A program made the translations under genes and the position numbers. From positions 744,001 to 808,000 of the forward strand of contig NZ_QAOJ01000001.1 of assembly GCF_003050835.1 (NCBI RefSeq): a DNA stretch of 64,000 bases, read 5' to 3'. The notes beneath the pieces are model-generated. The model was not told where the DNA came from and did not search any database. It worked only from the letters and a program-made list of their open reading frames with translations. Shown here one piece after another: positions 16,764-25,894 of the stretch (position 1 is the first letter of the stretch; the number at the start of each line of letters is the position of its first letter). The stretch is from Pseudomonas sp. GV071 (GTDB taxonomy: Bacteria; Pseudomonadota; Gammaproteobacteria; Pseudomonadales; Pseudomonadaceae).

Positions 16764-18148
16764 ACAATCACCTTATCGCGCAACTTCTCCGCCGCCAGGT
16801 TCAGCGCCTGAATCACGCGCTCTTTGTCGTAGTTCTGGATGCCGTTGGTATCCAGGTACATGGAGAAGCCCGGCAGTTCGTGTTCGACGTAACTGGAGGC
16901 GGCGCCGAGGTCGCGGCGGAAGTCCACCACTTGGTAGATCTGCACCGGGCGGGTGAAGCCCTTGACGGTGATTTGGCCCTTGTCGCGGCACATGATCACG
17001 TCTTTGACCAGCGAGTAGGTTTCGTGGGAGATCAGGATCTCGCCTGACTCGGCGGCGCTTTCCAGGCGGCTGGCGAGGTTCACGTCGCGGCCGATGATGG
17101 TGTAGTCCATACGCGTATCGGCGCCGAAGTTGCCCACAGTGCAGTAGCCGGTGTTCAGGCCCATGCGGATTTCCAACGGCTTGGTGATGCCCTGGGCGCG
17201 CCATTGCTGACGCAGCACCTTCATGTGTTTGCGCATGGCAATGGCCATCGACACCGCATTCACCGCATCTTTCTTGGCGCCCTGGCTGGCAGGGTCACCG
17301 AAGAACACCATCACGCAGTCACCAATGAACTTGTCGATGGTGCCACCGTATTTCAGGGTGATCTTCGACATCTCGTTGAGGTAGGTGTTGAGCAGGTCGG
17401 TGAGGGCTTCGGCTTCCAGCTCTTCGGATAGCTCGGTAAAACCTTTGATATCCGAGAAGAACACCGTCAGCTTCTTGCGCTGGGTTTCCAGGCGCACGCT
17501 TTTCTTGCCGCTGAAGATCGATTCCCACACCTGCGGCGATAGGTACTTGGCCAGGTTACGCGCCAGGCGGGCGGCTTTTTCCTGCTCGCGCTTGATTTCG
17601 TTGCGGGCGATATCCAGACGTAAACCCTGTTGGTGCACGAAATAAGCGGTGATGCAGATATACAGGGTGCTGAACACGACACTGACCAGCGATACCAGGG
17701 TCGGCGTGGTGGCCTTGAGCTCTGGCTGAATCACCACGCTGGTCAACACCGTGCCGCTGACCAGAATCAACAGCGACAGACCCAGATAGCGCAGGCCGCC
17801 GATGATCAGGGCGCTGAACACCAGGGTCAGGACAAACATCAGGCTCGGCACCACGGAGAAGCCGAGCAAGGCGATCGCCGCACCGCTATGCAGCGCATCG
17901 ATAAACAGCAGAACCAGATTGGTCTGTTGCGGATGATCTTGTTTGAAGCGTTGGCTCAGGTGATGAGCAAGGTGGGGGTAGAGCAGGGCATACGGCACCA
18001 TCCAGAGGACGTTGTAGCCGAAATACTGCACAAACGTGCCCGCGGCGATGCTGGCGGCCATCGCGATATAGGCCAGCACCCGTGAGTAATACTCACGCAG
18101 CGGTAAAGATGGTAGGTCGATCGAGCGCTCGATACTGACTGACTTCAT
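16760..18148 (-). CDS. cyaB: Class III adenylate cyclase with MASE2 membrane domain
   Basis: A 462-residue protein. Residues about 20-170 contain six hydrophobic helices of the MASE2 type (start LREYYSRVLAYIAMAASIAAG), then a linker helix (178-205), then a class III cyclase domain (225-415). Catalytic residues: D233 in VFFSDIKGFTEL and D277 in KFIGD (metals), K273 and D348 (MDYTIIG, adenine recognition), N357 and R361 (VNLASRLES). This matches P. aeruginosa CyaB (463 residues), which makes the cAMP that activates Vfr. It is convergent with agt1, and its TAG stop lies in the repeat arm. K273/D348 point to ATP rather than GTP. Confidence 0.93.
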   Translation of the reverse strand: MKSVSIERSIDLPSLPLREYYSRVLAYIAMAASIAAGTFVQYFGYNVLWMVPYALLYPHLAHHLSQRFKQDHPQQTNLVLLFIDALHSGAAIALLGFSVVPSLMFVLTLVFSALIIGGLRYLGLSLLILVSGTVLTSVVIQPELKATTPTLVSLVSVVFSTLYICITAYFVHQQGLRLDIARNEIKREQEKAARLARNLAKYLSPQVWESIFSGKKSVRLETQRKKLTVFFSDIKGFTELSEELEAEALTDLLNTYLNEMSKITLKYGGTIDKFIGDCVMVFFGDPASQGAKKDAVNAVSMAIAMRKHMKVLRQQWRAQGITKPLEIRMGLNTGYCTVGNFGADTRMDYTIIGRDVNLASRLESAAESGEILISHETYSLVKDVIMCRDKGQITVKGFTRPVQIYQVVDFRRDLGAASSYVEHELPGFSMYLDTNGIQNYDKERVIQALNLAAEKLRDKVIV

Positions 18149-18329
18149 GGCGTTGACACGATCCCTGCTGGTTTTCTGACGTCTCTGTAGGACGCCTTCG
18201 CTCTCTGCAAAACAGAGGCCATGCTTTTGATTGGTGGGCGATCATAACCAGCAAAAGTTCGAGCGCCAAGCGGACCCGCTGAAAGGCCGGAACCAGGGGC
18301 TCCGGCGGTTGAGTGGTGGCTATGTGCCT

Positions 18330-18914
18330 CTATATGGCCTGCTCGGTAGCGGCCTTGTACACCGAGTTTTTCGGCTGAGCGAAAACCCGACGCAGCATCG
18401 GCTCGAAATACTCCAGCGGCAGGTGCTCGTATTCGGGATCGAAAGCCGCGGCATCGTACTTGGCGCAGAACTCGATGGTTGGCAGGTATTGCGGGTGGTC
18501 CTTGAATTGCTCGCGCAGCAGCCGGTCCATGCCCAAGTGATGGAAGAAGTAGTAACCCTGGAAGATCCCGTGTTTCTCCACCATCCAGTGATTTTCTTCG
18601 CTGACAAACGGCTTGAGCATGGCGGCAGCGATGTCAGGGTGGTTGAAGGTGGCCAGGGTGTCGCCGATGTCATGCAACAGCGCGCACACCACATATTCCT
18701 CGTCACGGCCGTCGCGGTGGGCGCGGGTGGCGGTTTGCAGGGAGTGGGTCAGGCGGTCCACGGGAAAACCACCGAAGTCGCCATCGAGCAATTTCAGGTG
18801 GGTCATGATGCGGTCGGGCAGTTGCTTGGCGAAGGCCATAAAGTCCTGGGCAATGATCGCCCAGTCTTCAGCAGTGCCATCTTTCATATGGGTAAAACGG
18901 GCGTGAGCGTTCAT
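18330..18914 (-). CDS. HD-domain phosphohydrolase-like protein
   Basis: A 194-residue HD-domain protein. The H...HD...D pattern is visible in LTHSLQTATRAHRDGRDEEYVVCALLHDIGD and HPDIAAAMLKPFVSEENHWMVEKHG. It resembles the 2'-deoxynucleotidase/phosphonate-type single HD proteins (PhnZ/MIOX-related), since tyrosines and a second HH (YYFFHHLGM) are present, but the substrate cannot be stated. GGAGA lies upstream of ATG. It is downstream of the Mpo1-like gene on the same strand, with an unexplained 170-bp spacer. Confidence 0.82.
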   Translation of the reverse strand: MNAHARFTHMKDGTAEDWAIIAQDFMAFAKQLPDRIMTHLKLLDGDFGGFPVDRLTHSLQTATRAHRDGRDEEYVVCALLHDIGDTLATFNHPDIAAAMLKPFVSEENHWMVEKHGIFQGYYFFHHLGMDRLLREQFKDHPQYLPTIEFCAKYDAAAFDPEYEHLPLEYFEPMLRRVFAQPKNSVYKAATEQAI

Positions 18915-19084
18915 CAGGGGTCTCCGGGATTATTTGTTTTTGTTCTTTGATGACAAAGCAGCTCGTTAACGCGTCTGAGCGAAGGTCAGGCAAGGCGAAA
19001 GCGGGTGAGAAAAGCGCAGTTGGCTGTAGCCAATGGCATTTTCGAATCCCGATTTCAGCGCCGCATGACCGAAGATCAGGCGCG
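18915..19084. other. Spacer with small repeats, unexplained
   Basis: Between the Mpo1-like stop and the HD-protein start. It contains TTGGCT-GT-AGCCAA (a perfect dyad near 19021) and two similar blocks, GCGAAGGTCAGGC and CCGAAGATCAGGC, near its ends. It is not AT-rich and holds no ORF with an RBS. It may be an intergenic repeat or a decayed coding fragment. Confidence 0.35.
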
Positions 19085-19402
19085 TTAAAAGGGAATTCGG
19101 CCGGTGAAGGCGTCCTTGAGCATCACCCAGTCGCCGGCGAGGCTGTACAGCGGGTAATCAAAGGTAGCGGGGCGGTTCTTCTCGAAAATGAAATGGCCGA
19201 CCCAGGCAAAACCATAACCGGCCAGCGGCATCGCCAGCAGCCACAGCCAGTGTTGGGTGAACAGGGCGTAACCGAGAATGCTCAGCACCAGCAGGCTGCC
19301 CACGTAATGCAGACGGCGGCACACCGGGTTGCTGTGCTCTTGCAGGTAATAGGGGTAGAACTGGGCAAAGCTGGTAAAACGTTCGGCGGCTTGCGTGCTC
19401 AT
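19085..19402 (-). CDS. Mpo1-like (DUF962) membrane protein
   Basis: A 105-residue protein with the DUF962/Mpo1 core: FAQFYPYYLQEHSNPVCRRLHYVGSLLVL, two or three hydrophobic helices (WLWLLAMPLAGYGFAWVGHF), then EKNRPATFDYPLYSLAGDWVMLKD. The conserved H-N-P...H and G-H-F...E-N-P-A motifs match yeast Mpo1, an Fe(II) dioxygenase that oxidises 2-hydroxy fatty acids; the bacterial role is inferred. An open frame extends to 19495, but AGGAGGTG lies 5 bp before ATG 19402. Confidence 0.88.
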   Translation of the reverse strand: MSTQAAERFTSFAQFYPYYLQEHSNPVCRRLHYVGSLLVLSILGYALFTQHWLWLLAMPLAGYGFAWVGHFIFEKNRPATFDYPLYSLAGDWVMLKDAFTGRIPF

Positions 19403-19559
19403 GGCACACCTCCTGTTTTTATAAAGACGTTGTAGGGGCACGGTGTACTGAGTGTAGGACGAGTGTCTTCGTGGGCCAGTGACAATCAGCGCCACTTTAG
19501 TATCCTTGCGCTCGTTCCGCCGTTGCGCGGACTCCCGTGACTAAAACAAGAACTCTTGC

Positions 19560-20561
19560 ATGAGCGAACGTACGACTTCTTCAAGTTGGGTCCTGGCCAT
19601 CGTCAATGGGTTGGAGATGGGCGGGGTCGATTGCCGTCAGCTGTTTACCGAGCTGGGGCTGGATTACGCGGCGTTGTCCGACCCGGACGCACGTTTTTCG
19701 CAGGACGGCATGACCCGCGTCTGGGGCCGGGCGGTGCAGTTGTCCGGTAACCCGGCGATTGGTCTGAACCTGGCCAAGGTGGTGCGCCCGGCGTCGTTTC
19801 ATGTGGTGGGTTATGCGTGCATGTCCAGCCGCACCCTGAAGGAGGCGTTTACCCGTTTGGTGCGTTTCCAGCGGATTATTGCCGAGGGCGCTGACCTTAA
19901 TTTCCGCCCGTTGCCTGAGGGGTATGCGCTGACCCTGGCGATTCACGGAGACCGCCTGATTCCCGCGCGGCAAAGTGCCGAGGCCTCGCTGGCTTACACC
20001 CTGGCGTTCTGCCGTTGGATCACCGGCAAGGAATTGCGCCCGCTCAAGGTGTGTTTTCAGGGCGAGCCGCCGGCCGATCTGCAGCCCTATCAGCAGGTGT
20101 TCCAGGCGCCGCTGCAGTTCAATACCGACCACTACGCACTGGTTTTCGAACGTGCCGATCTGGATGCGCCGATCCCCAGCGCCAACCCGGCACTGGCGCA
20201 GTTGCATGATCGTTTTGCCGGTGAATACCTGGCGCGTTTTTCCGAAAGCCGCATGACCCATCAGGCCCGCCAACTGCTGTGCCGCTTGCTGCCCCAGGGC
20301 GAACCCAAACGCGACACTGTGGCCCAGGCCCTGCACCTGTCGCAGCGCACCCTGCAGCGGCGCTTGCAGGAAGAAGGCACCAGCTTTCAGCAATTGCTGG
20401 ACGACACCCGCCGCGAGCTGGCGGTGCAGTACCTGGCCCAGCCTGAACTGACCTTATTGGAGATTGCCTACCTGCTGGGCTTTGCCGACCCGAGCAACTT
20501 CTTCCGCGCGTTTCGCCGTTGGTTCGATAGCACCCCAGGCGAGTACCGCGCACAGATGTGA
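19560..20561 (+). CDS. AraC-family regulator with arabinose-binding-like (PF12625-type) domain
   Basis: A 333-residue regulator of the OruR/ArgR-like AraC subgroup. The N-terminal domain (VLAIVNGLEMGGVDCRQLFTELGLD... FHVVGYACMSSRTLKEAFTRLVRFQRII) senses an unknown ligand, and the C-terminal HTH domain shows VAQALHLSQRTLQRRLQEEGTSFQQLLDDTRRELA and IAYLLGFADPSNFFRAFRRWFDSTPGEYR. Its target is unknown; it is divergent from the Mpo1-like gene (157 bp apart), which is a candidate. The RBS is weak. Confidence 0.88.
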   Translation: MSERTTSSSWVLAIVNGLEMGGVDCRQLFTELGLDYAALSDPDARFSQDGMTRVWGRAVQLSGNPAIGLNLAKVVRPASFHVVGYACMSSRTLKEAFTRLVRFQRIIAEGADLNFRPLPEGYALTLAIHGDRLIPARQSAEASLAYTLAFCRWITGKELRPLKVCFQGEPPADLQPYQQVFQAPLQFNTDHYALVFERADLDAPIPSANPALAQLHDRFAGEYLARFSESRMTHQARQLLCRLLPQGEPKRDTVAQALHLSQRTLQRRLQEEGTSFQQLLDDTRRELAVQYLAQPELTLLEIAYLLGFADPSNFFRAFRRWFDSTPGEYRAQM

Positions 20562-20571
20562 GCGGGCAAAA

Positions 20572-20638
20572 ACATCGCGGCTAAAGCCCCTCCCACTGGG
20601 GATCGTGGTTCCCTGTGGGAGGGGCTTTAGCCGCGAGC
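20572..20638. repeat. REP-type inverted repeat
   Basis: Arms GCGGCTAAAGCCCCTCCCAC and GTGGGAGGGGCTTTAGCCGC around a 19-base centre, between the convergent AraC and trkH genes. It has the CCCCTCCCAC variant, different from the GCTCCTAC arms at 2221 and 13299. Confidence 0.9.
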
Positions 20639-20646
20639 CTTTGACC

Positions 20647-22101
20647 TTAGTGCCGCCAGAACGCGGGCATAAACAACACCAGCACGGTGATGATTTCCAA
20701 GCGCCCCAGCAGCATGCCGAACGACAGCAGCCACTTGGCGCCGTCCGGCAAGCTGGCAAAGTTGCCCGCTGGGCCGATCACTTCACCCAGCCCTGGGCCC
20801 ACGCCTGAAACCGTACTGGCAGCGCCGGTCAGCGCGGTGATCCAGTCCAGGCCCATCAGCGACAGGCCCAGGGCCATGATGCAGATGGTGATGGTGAAGA
20901 AAAACGAGAAAGTCAGAATCGAGCGCACCACATCTTCGTCGAGGCGGTGGCCGTTGTAGTTCTGCTTGATCACCGCACGTGGGTGAATCAGTTGGTGCAG
21001 GTTGGCGCGCAGCAGAATGTAGGCGACCTGGAAGCGGAAAATCTTGATGCCACCTGCAGTCGAGCCCGAGCAGCCGCCGATAAAACCCAGGTAGAAAAAG
21101 ATCATCAGCGAAAAGTTGCCCCACAGGCTGTAGTCGCCCAGGGCGAAGCCGGTGGTGGTGATCACCGAAGTGACGTTCACCGCCACATGACGCAGCGCGT
21201 CGTACCAGGGCAGGTCAGTGGTCAGCCAATACCAGAGGGTCATCACCAGCCAGGTAGCCAGCAGCAACCCCATAAAACCGCGCACCTGTTCATCGCGCAG
21301 CAGCGCTTTGCGGTTGCCACGCAAGGTCGCCACATACAAGGCGAACGGCAGGCTGCCGAGGATCATCAACACCACCGCCACCCAGTGCACGGCTGGCTGA
21401 GTCCAATGCGCGAGCGACATATCCGAGGTGGAAAAACCGCCAGTGGAGATCGCCGACATGGCGTGGTTGATCGCATCGAACAGGCTCATACCCGCCAGCC
21501 AGAACGCCACGGTGCCGATCACGGTGATGCCGGTGTACGCCAGGGCGATGTACTTGGCCACCATGTGCGAGCGCGGCATGACTTTTTCGGAGCGGTCCGA
21601 GGACTCGGTCTGGAACAGGCGCATGCCGCCGATACGCAGCAGCGGCAGGATCGCCACCGCCATCCCGATAAAGCCGATACCGCCAAGCCAGTGCAGCAGC
21701 GAGCGCCAGATAAGGATGCCCGGCGACATGGTATCGAGCCCACTGAGCACTGTGGCCCCGGTGGCGGTGATGCCGGACATGCTTTCAAAAAACGAGTCGG
21801 TGTAGCTGATGTGCTGGGTCAGCAGAAACGGCAGGGCGGCGAAAATGCACACCGCAATCCAGCTGCTGACGGTGAGCATGTACATGTCCCGTGGGCGCAG
21901 GTGCACATGCTCGGGTTTGCCCGGCAACACCAGCGCCAGGCCAGCGAGAAAGGTGATCAGGCTGGACCAGAGGAAGGTGTTGATCTCTGCCGCGCGATTG
22001 AAGATCAGCAGGGTTACCACCGGCACCACCATGCTGATGGCCAGGGTGATAAGGAAAATGCCGATGATGAAACCAATGGTGCGCAGCGTCGGTGAGACCA
22101 T
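20647..22101 (-). CDS. trkH: TrkH-family potassium uptake protein
   Basis: A 484-residue polytopic membrane protein, the normal TrkH length. The four pore loops are visible: SGITATGATVLSG, AISTGGFSTSD, SVITTTGFALGD and FIGGCSGSTAGGIKI, carrying the potassium-filter glycines. It is the K+-translocating subunit that works with the NAD(H)-binding TrkA ring (not in the window). I use ATG 22101 rather than 22131 because MVSPTLRTIGFIIGIFL is the family start. Confidence 0.95.
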   Translation of the reverse strand: MVSPTLRTIGFIIGIFLITLAISMVVPVVTLLIFNRAAEINTFLWSSLITFLAGLALVLPGKPEHVHLRPRDMYMLTVSSWIAVCIFAALPFLLTQHISYTDSFFESMSGITATGATVLSGLDTMSPGILIWRSLLHWLGGIGFIGMAVAILPLLRIGGMRLFQTESSDRSEKVMPRSHMVAKYIALAYTGITVIGTVAFWLAGMSLFDAINHAMSAISTGGFSTSDMSLAHWTQPAVHWVAVVLMILGSLPFALYVATLRGNRKALLRDEQVRGFMGLLLATWLVMTLWYWLTTDLPWYDALRHVAVNVTSVITTTGFALGDYSLWGNFSLMIFFYLGFIGGCSGSTAGGIKIFRFQVAYILLRANLHQLIHPRAVIKQNYNGHRLDEDVVRSILTFSFFFTITICIMALGLSLMGLDWITALTGAASTVSGVGPGLGEVIGPAGNFASLPDGAKWLLSFGMLLGRLEIITVLVLFMPAFWRH

Positions 22102-22283
22102 GCAGACAGGCTCTGGAGGGGACAGGCGCACATTCTAGCGACATCAGGTGCGGCAAAGCGCGTGGTTTCTGCGTTGTGCCCGAGCCGGTGGGTAGCGAGC
22201 AGGGCGGCGGGCTTAAATCCACCCGGCTATTTTCCGTTTCCCCCACTAGAATGCCCGCTGTACTTATTCAGGAGATGTTCCTC

Positions 22284-22832
22284 ATGGATGCGCTTGACGC
22301 TCTGCTCAACCGTGTTTCCGCGCCTCGTCTGACCGAGCCGGCCCCCGATCAATTGCAACGCCAGGTGCTGTTTCGCGCCGCCCTGCGCGCGCCGGACCAC
22401 GGCCAGATGCGCCCGTGGCGTTTCCTCACTGTAGAAGGTCGTGACCGCAATCAGTTGGGCGAGCTGTTCGCTTCTGCCCTGGGTGCGGACGCTACCCCGG
22501 AAGCTTTGGCCAAGGCGTTGGCCATGCCGCTGCGCGCGCCGTTGCTGGTGGTGGTGATTGCGCGGGTCGAAGAGAATCCGAAAGTGCCGACCCAGGAACA
22601 AGTGCTCGCCGCCGGCTGCGCCGCCCACGGCATCTTGCTCGCCGCCCATGCGCAAGGCATAGGCGCGGTCTGGCGCACCGGCGATCTGTCGTATAACGCC
22701 CGTGTGGCCAAAGGGCTGGGCCTGGCCAGCAACGAGCAGATTATCGCTTTCCTCTACCTCGGTACCCCGGAGCGCGAACTGCGCACGCCGCAGGATCTGG
22801 CCATCGACGACTTTGTCACAGCCTGGCCCTGA
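22284..22832 (+). CDS. Nitroreductase-family FMN protein (YdjA-like)
   Basis: A 182-residue short nitroreductase. MDALDALLNRVSAPRLTEPAP, FRAALRAPDHGQMRPWRFLTV, GCAAHGILLAAHAQGIGAVWRTG and FLYLGTPE match YdjA, the minimal nitroreductase that binds FMN as a dimer and uses NAD(P)H. ATG 22284 has AGGAG 9 bp upstream; the frame is open further but without similarity. The physiological substrate is unknown. Confidence 0.9.
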   Translation: MDALDALLNRVSAPRLTEPAPDQLQRQVLFRAALRAPDHGQMRPWRFLTVEGRDRNQLGELFASALGADATPEALAKALAMPLRAPLLVVVIARVEENPKVPTQEQVLAAGCAAHGILLAAHAQGIGAVWRTGDLSYNARVAKGLGLASNEQIIAFLYLGTPERELRTPQDLAIDDFVTAWP

Positions 22833-22895
22833 GTGCCCCAGCCCACCGATGCTCTATAGTCAGACAGCATCGGTGTGGCGTTAAGGAGTGACAGG

Positions 22896-23630
22896 GTGAG
22901 AGCGTTGTTATGGGGTCTGGTCTGGCTTTGCCAGATGGCTGCCGTCCAGGCCGCCGAAGACATCACGCTGTTCACCTATCAGCAGCAGCCACCCTATGTG
23001 GTGAATTTCGACGCCCAGCAGGGGCTGTATTTCGACTTGGCGCAACGCCTCGAAGAGCTGCTGCCGGCCTACCATTTTTCTGTGCGTGATTTGCCGCGCC
23101 GCCGCCTGGATCGACTGTTGGCCAACGACCAACTGGACGGTCTGGTGGTCGGCGTCAGCACCGGCTGGTTTGCCCAGTCGCCGCATTACACCTTCTCCCA
23201 GGCGTTTCTCGATGACGCCAATGTGCTGGTCTCGCGGGCGCAAGGCGAAGGCAGTCGGCTCAGCCTGCAGACCCTGGCCGGTCATCGGCTGGGTCTGGTG
23301 ACCGGGCATCAGTATCCGGAGCTGGGGGAGACGCTGCTGGCGGGCAAGGTCAGCCGCGAAGACAGTGTCAGCGAGAGCACCAATCTGGAACGACTGCGCC
23401 GCGGCTGGATCGATGCCACGGTGGTTGGCGAGCGCACGTTGGCCTTTCTGACGCGGCAGCAACCCGAGTTGGTCGAGCAGATAGTCGTGGCCCAACCGGC
23501 GTTGTATGTCTATCGCCGCCACCTGCTGGTACCCACCCGCTACAAGGCGTTATTGCCACAGTTGAATCAGGCGCTGGACGCCTTGGTCAAGGATTCGGCG
23601 TGGCAGGCGAAGTTAGCTTCTTATCGTTAA
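22896..23630 (+). CDS. Periplasmic solute-binding protein (SBP family 3-like)
   Basis: A 244-residue protein starting at GTG 22896, which has AAGGAG 8 bp upstream; an earlier in-frame GTG (22875) lacks an RBS. A signal peptide (ALLWGLVWLCQMAAVQA) is followed by EDITLFTYQQQPPYVVNF, a typical start for extracellular amino-acid-type binding proteins, with RRRLDRLLANDQLDGLVVGVS and a second lobe. No ABC permease or ATPase gene is adjacent, so it may be an orphan receptor or a sensor-like protein. The ligand is unknown. Confidence 0.82.
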   Translation: MRALLWGLVWLCQMAAVQAAEDITLFTYQQQPPYVVNFDAQQGLYFDLAQRLEELLPAYHFSVRDLPRRRLDRLLANDQLDGLVVGVSTGWFAQSPHYTFSQAFLDDANVLVSRAQGEGSRLSLQTLAGHRLGLVTGHQYPELGETLLAGKVSREDSVSESTNLERLRRGWIDATVVGERTLAFLTRQQPELVEQIVVAQPALYVYRRHLLVPTRYKALLPQLNQALDALVKDSAWQAKLASYR

Positions 23631-23831
23631 AAGAGTGCGCTTAGTTGCACCTTTCTTTGCACGTTAAACGTTTCGTTAGTTTATTGGCGGCTCTATTTTT
23701 GACGCTTTATATCGGCAATTAAAAGTTTGTCTGTTCATTCTGGTGGCTATAAGCCATTAAGTGATAGTCTCCGCGCCGCCAACTGACAGGGCAACTTGAT
23801 AAGCCCTGCACGACTTCCATTAGGGGATTAC

Positions 23832-25178
23832 ATGCGTCGTTTCAAAAGAGCGCTTTCAAGCAGCGTGTTTGCCGGTATTTGCTTGGCTCATATGACCTCG
23901 GCGCAGGCCGTGCCCGTTGACCGACCGACCGTGGTGGTCAGTTATGGCGGCAGTACCTATTCCATTTCGTCGTTCTACACCAACTACACCACATCGGCGG
24001 CCGTGTTCAGAACGCAACCCTGGTGGGGGAACGCCTCGCTCGCATCGGCGTTATCGGGTCTGGTGACCTCTACGGCAGGCAATTATGGCGACGGAATCTT
24101 GAACACGGGCATCCTGTTCGCCTATGGCGAGGGCAGTGGTTATCCGTTTATCAAATACTTCCAAAACGGTTCTGTCCTCGACTGCCAAGTCGGCTGCAGC
24201 ACCAGTATCCAGTCTTGGTATTACGCCTTCGTTAATCAACTGGTTACCTTGGATTCCGTTGCCGAAAGCCTGCAATCCACCTCCGCCGGCGTTAACTCGA
24301 TCAATAACAACCTCAACCTGATGATCAACGGCGCCCACAGTCGCCCGTTGGATCGTCTGGTCGCACCTGGGCAGAAAACCTTCTGGGTAGCCGGCGACTG
24401 GGGCCGTGACGACCACGGCAACCGCGAAGGCTCCACCGGCATGGCCGAAGTGGGCGTGGGCCATAACCTTGGCTTTGCCCAGTTCAACGTCTCCATCGGG
24501 CAAACCTGGGCGCGGCAGAACCTGGTCAACGACGGCGATGTGAAAGCCGACGGCCAATACCTGATGCTGGAAAGCATCATCCCCGTGCTGGAAGACCACG
24601 GCGTGTACGCCACCGTGGGCGCGTTCGGTCACTGGGGCGAAGCCGAGATCCAACGCGGCTATATCAACTTCAGCGAACTGGACTCCTCCAAAGCCAGCCC
24701 CGACACCCAGACCTGGGGCCTGCGCACCCGCCTGGACTGGCAGAACGCCGTTACCCTGGCGAACACCGGCGTCAGCCCCTATGTCGACCTGAGCTACAGC
24801 AACAGCCACCTGGACAGCTACACCGAAAAGGGCGGCGGCATTCCCGCGCACTTCGACGGCCGTACCGACAGCAACACCGAAGCACGTCTGGGCTTCAACA
24901 CTGAAACGCCGCTGCCATTCGCGCCGGGCTACAACTTCGTCACCAACCTGGAAGCCGCGCACCGTTTCGAAAACCACAGCGCCGGTGTGAATGGTCAGGT
25001 CGAAGGCCTGTTCAGCTTCAACCTGCCGGGTGAAGACGTGACCAACGACTGGCTGAAAGCCGGTGCGGGCGTGGAAGGCAATGTTGGCCCAGGCAAGCTG
25101 TCGCTGATGCTCAACGGCACCACCCAGAGCGAGATGCCTAATTTCTGGGTAGCGACCTCGTACCAACTGGCGTTCTAA
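23832..25178 (+). CDS. Autotransporter beta-domain protein with short passenger
   Basis: A 448-residue outer-membrane protein. A signal peptide (residues 1-26, ending SAQA) is followed by a passenger of about 150 residues with the aromatic/Ser-rich segment VVVSYGGSTYSISSFYTNYTTSAAVF and two cysteines (LDCQVGC), and a C-terminal beta-barrel (about 180-448) with alternating strands such as GMAEVGVGHNLGFAQFNVSIGQTWA and a terminal phenylalanine (ATSYQLAF) for BAM recognition. The passenger resembles no toxin or adhesin I know. AGGGGA precedes ATG 23832. The upstream 201 bp are AT-rich. Its stop overlaps that of the convergent tetR gene by 3 bp. Confidence 0.85.
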   Translation: MRRFKRALSSSVFAGICLAHMTSAQAVPVDRPTVVVSYGGSTYSISSFYTNYTTSAAVFRTQPWWGNASLASALSGLVTSTAGNYGDGILNTGILFAYGEGSGYPFIKYFQNGSVLDCQVGCSTSIQSWYYAFVNQLVTLDSVAESLQSTSAGVNSINNNLNLMINGAHSRPLDRLVAPGQKTFWVAGDWGRDDHGNREGSTGMAEVGVGHNLGFAQFNVSIGQTWARQNLVNDGDVKADGQYLMLESIIPVLEDHGVYATVGAFGHWGEAEIQRGYINFSELDSSKASPDTQTWGLRTRLDWQNAVTLANTGVSPYVDLSYSNSHLDSYTEKGGGIPAHFDGRTDSNTEARLGFNTETPLPFAPGYNFVTNLEAAHRFENHSAGVNGQVEGLFSFNLPGEDVTNDWLKAGAGVEGNVGPGKLSLMLNGTTQSEMPNFWVATSYQLAF

Positions 25179-25798
25179 ACCGTCGCCAGGTAGCTGCAAA
25201 ACATCGTCGCCATGGCCTCGGCATAGGCTTTTACCTCGGCCGAGGTGCGTGGGCTTTCAGAGAACTGTTTGCCCACGCAGCTCATGGTGTCGGTGATCAA
25301 TTGCCCGGCCAGGTCGCGCTCTGCGTCGTTGGCCGCCGGCAATACCTCCTGCATAAAGGTGCGCATGGTCTGTTCGGCCGCCGCCTTTATCTCCTGCGCT
25401 TCGGGCGCGTCACGGTACAGCGGGGCGGCGTCATTCAGTGCCACGCGCATTTCGGCCTCATCACATTCCGACTGAATAAAGGCGTGCACCAGGGTGTGGA
25501 CTCGCTGCAATGGCGGCTGCGCGCGATCGCCCAGAATCTGCCCGAGCAGGTCGGTGGTCTGCTGCCATTCATCGCGCTGCAAACGAAACAGGATGGCGGC
25601 CTTGTTGGGGAAGTACTGGTACAGCGAACCGATGCTGACGCCAGCCCGTTCAGCCACCCGCGCGGTGGTAAAACGGGCGGCGCCTTCCTTGGCCAAAACC
25701 TGAGTAGCGGCCTGCAAAATGGTCGTAACCAGTTCGGTAGAGCGGGCTTGCTGGGGCTGTTTACGCGAGGAAATCCGCGGGCTTTGGCGTTCGGTCAT
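25175..25798 (-). CDS. TetR/AcrR-family transcriptional regulator
   Basis: A 207-residue regulator. The HTH (ILQAATQVLAKEGAARFTTARVAERAGVSIGSLYQYFPNKAAILFRL) is a textbook TetR domain; the C-terminal helices carry a ligand pocket of unknown specificity. The frame is open to 25861, but ATG 25798 begins a normal basic N-terminus (MTERQSPRISSRKQPQQAR). It is divergent from the O-methyltransferase gene, with 96 bp between the starts, and is a plausible regulator of it. Confidence 0.92.
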   Translation of the reverse strand: MTERQSPRISSRKQPQQARSTELVTTILQAATQVLAKEGAARFTTARVAERAGVSIGSLYQYFPNKAAILFRLQRDEWQQTTDLLGQILGDRAQPPLQRVHTLVHAFIQSECDEAEMRVALNDAAPLYRDAPEAQEIKAAAEQTMRTFMQEVLPAANDAERDLAGQLITDTMSCVGKQFSESPRTSAEVKAYAEAMATMFCSYLATV

Positions 25799-25894
25799 GG
25801 GGCGCTCGGGCAATGCGAATAGTAAAAGGCGACGAATTGATCGCATTCTAGTGCGGCGCAATCAAGCGTTCAAACAGCGATTTTGGAGTCCCCC

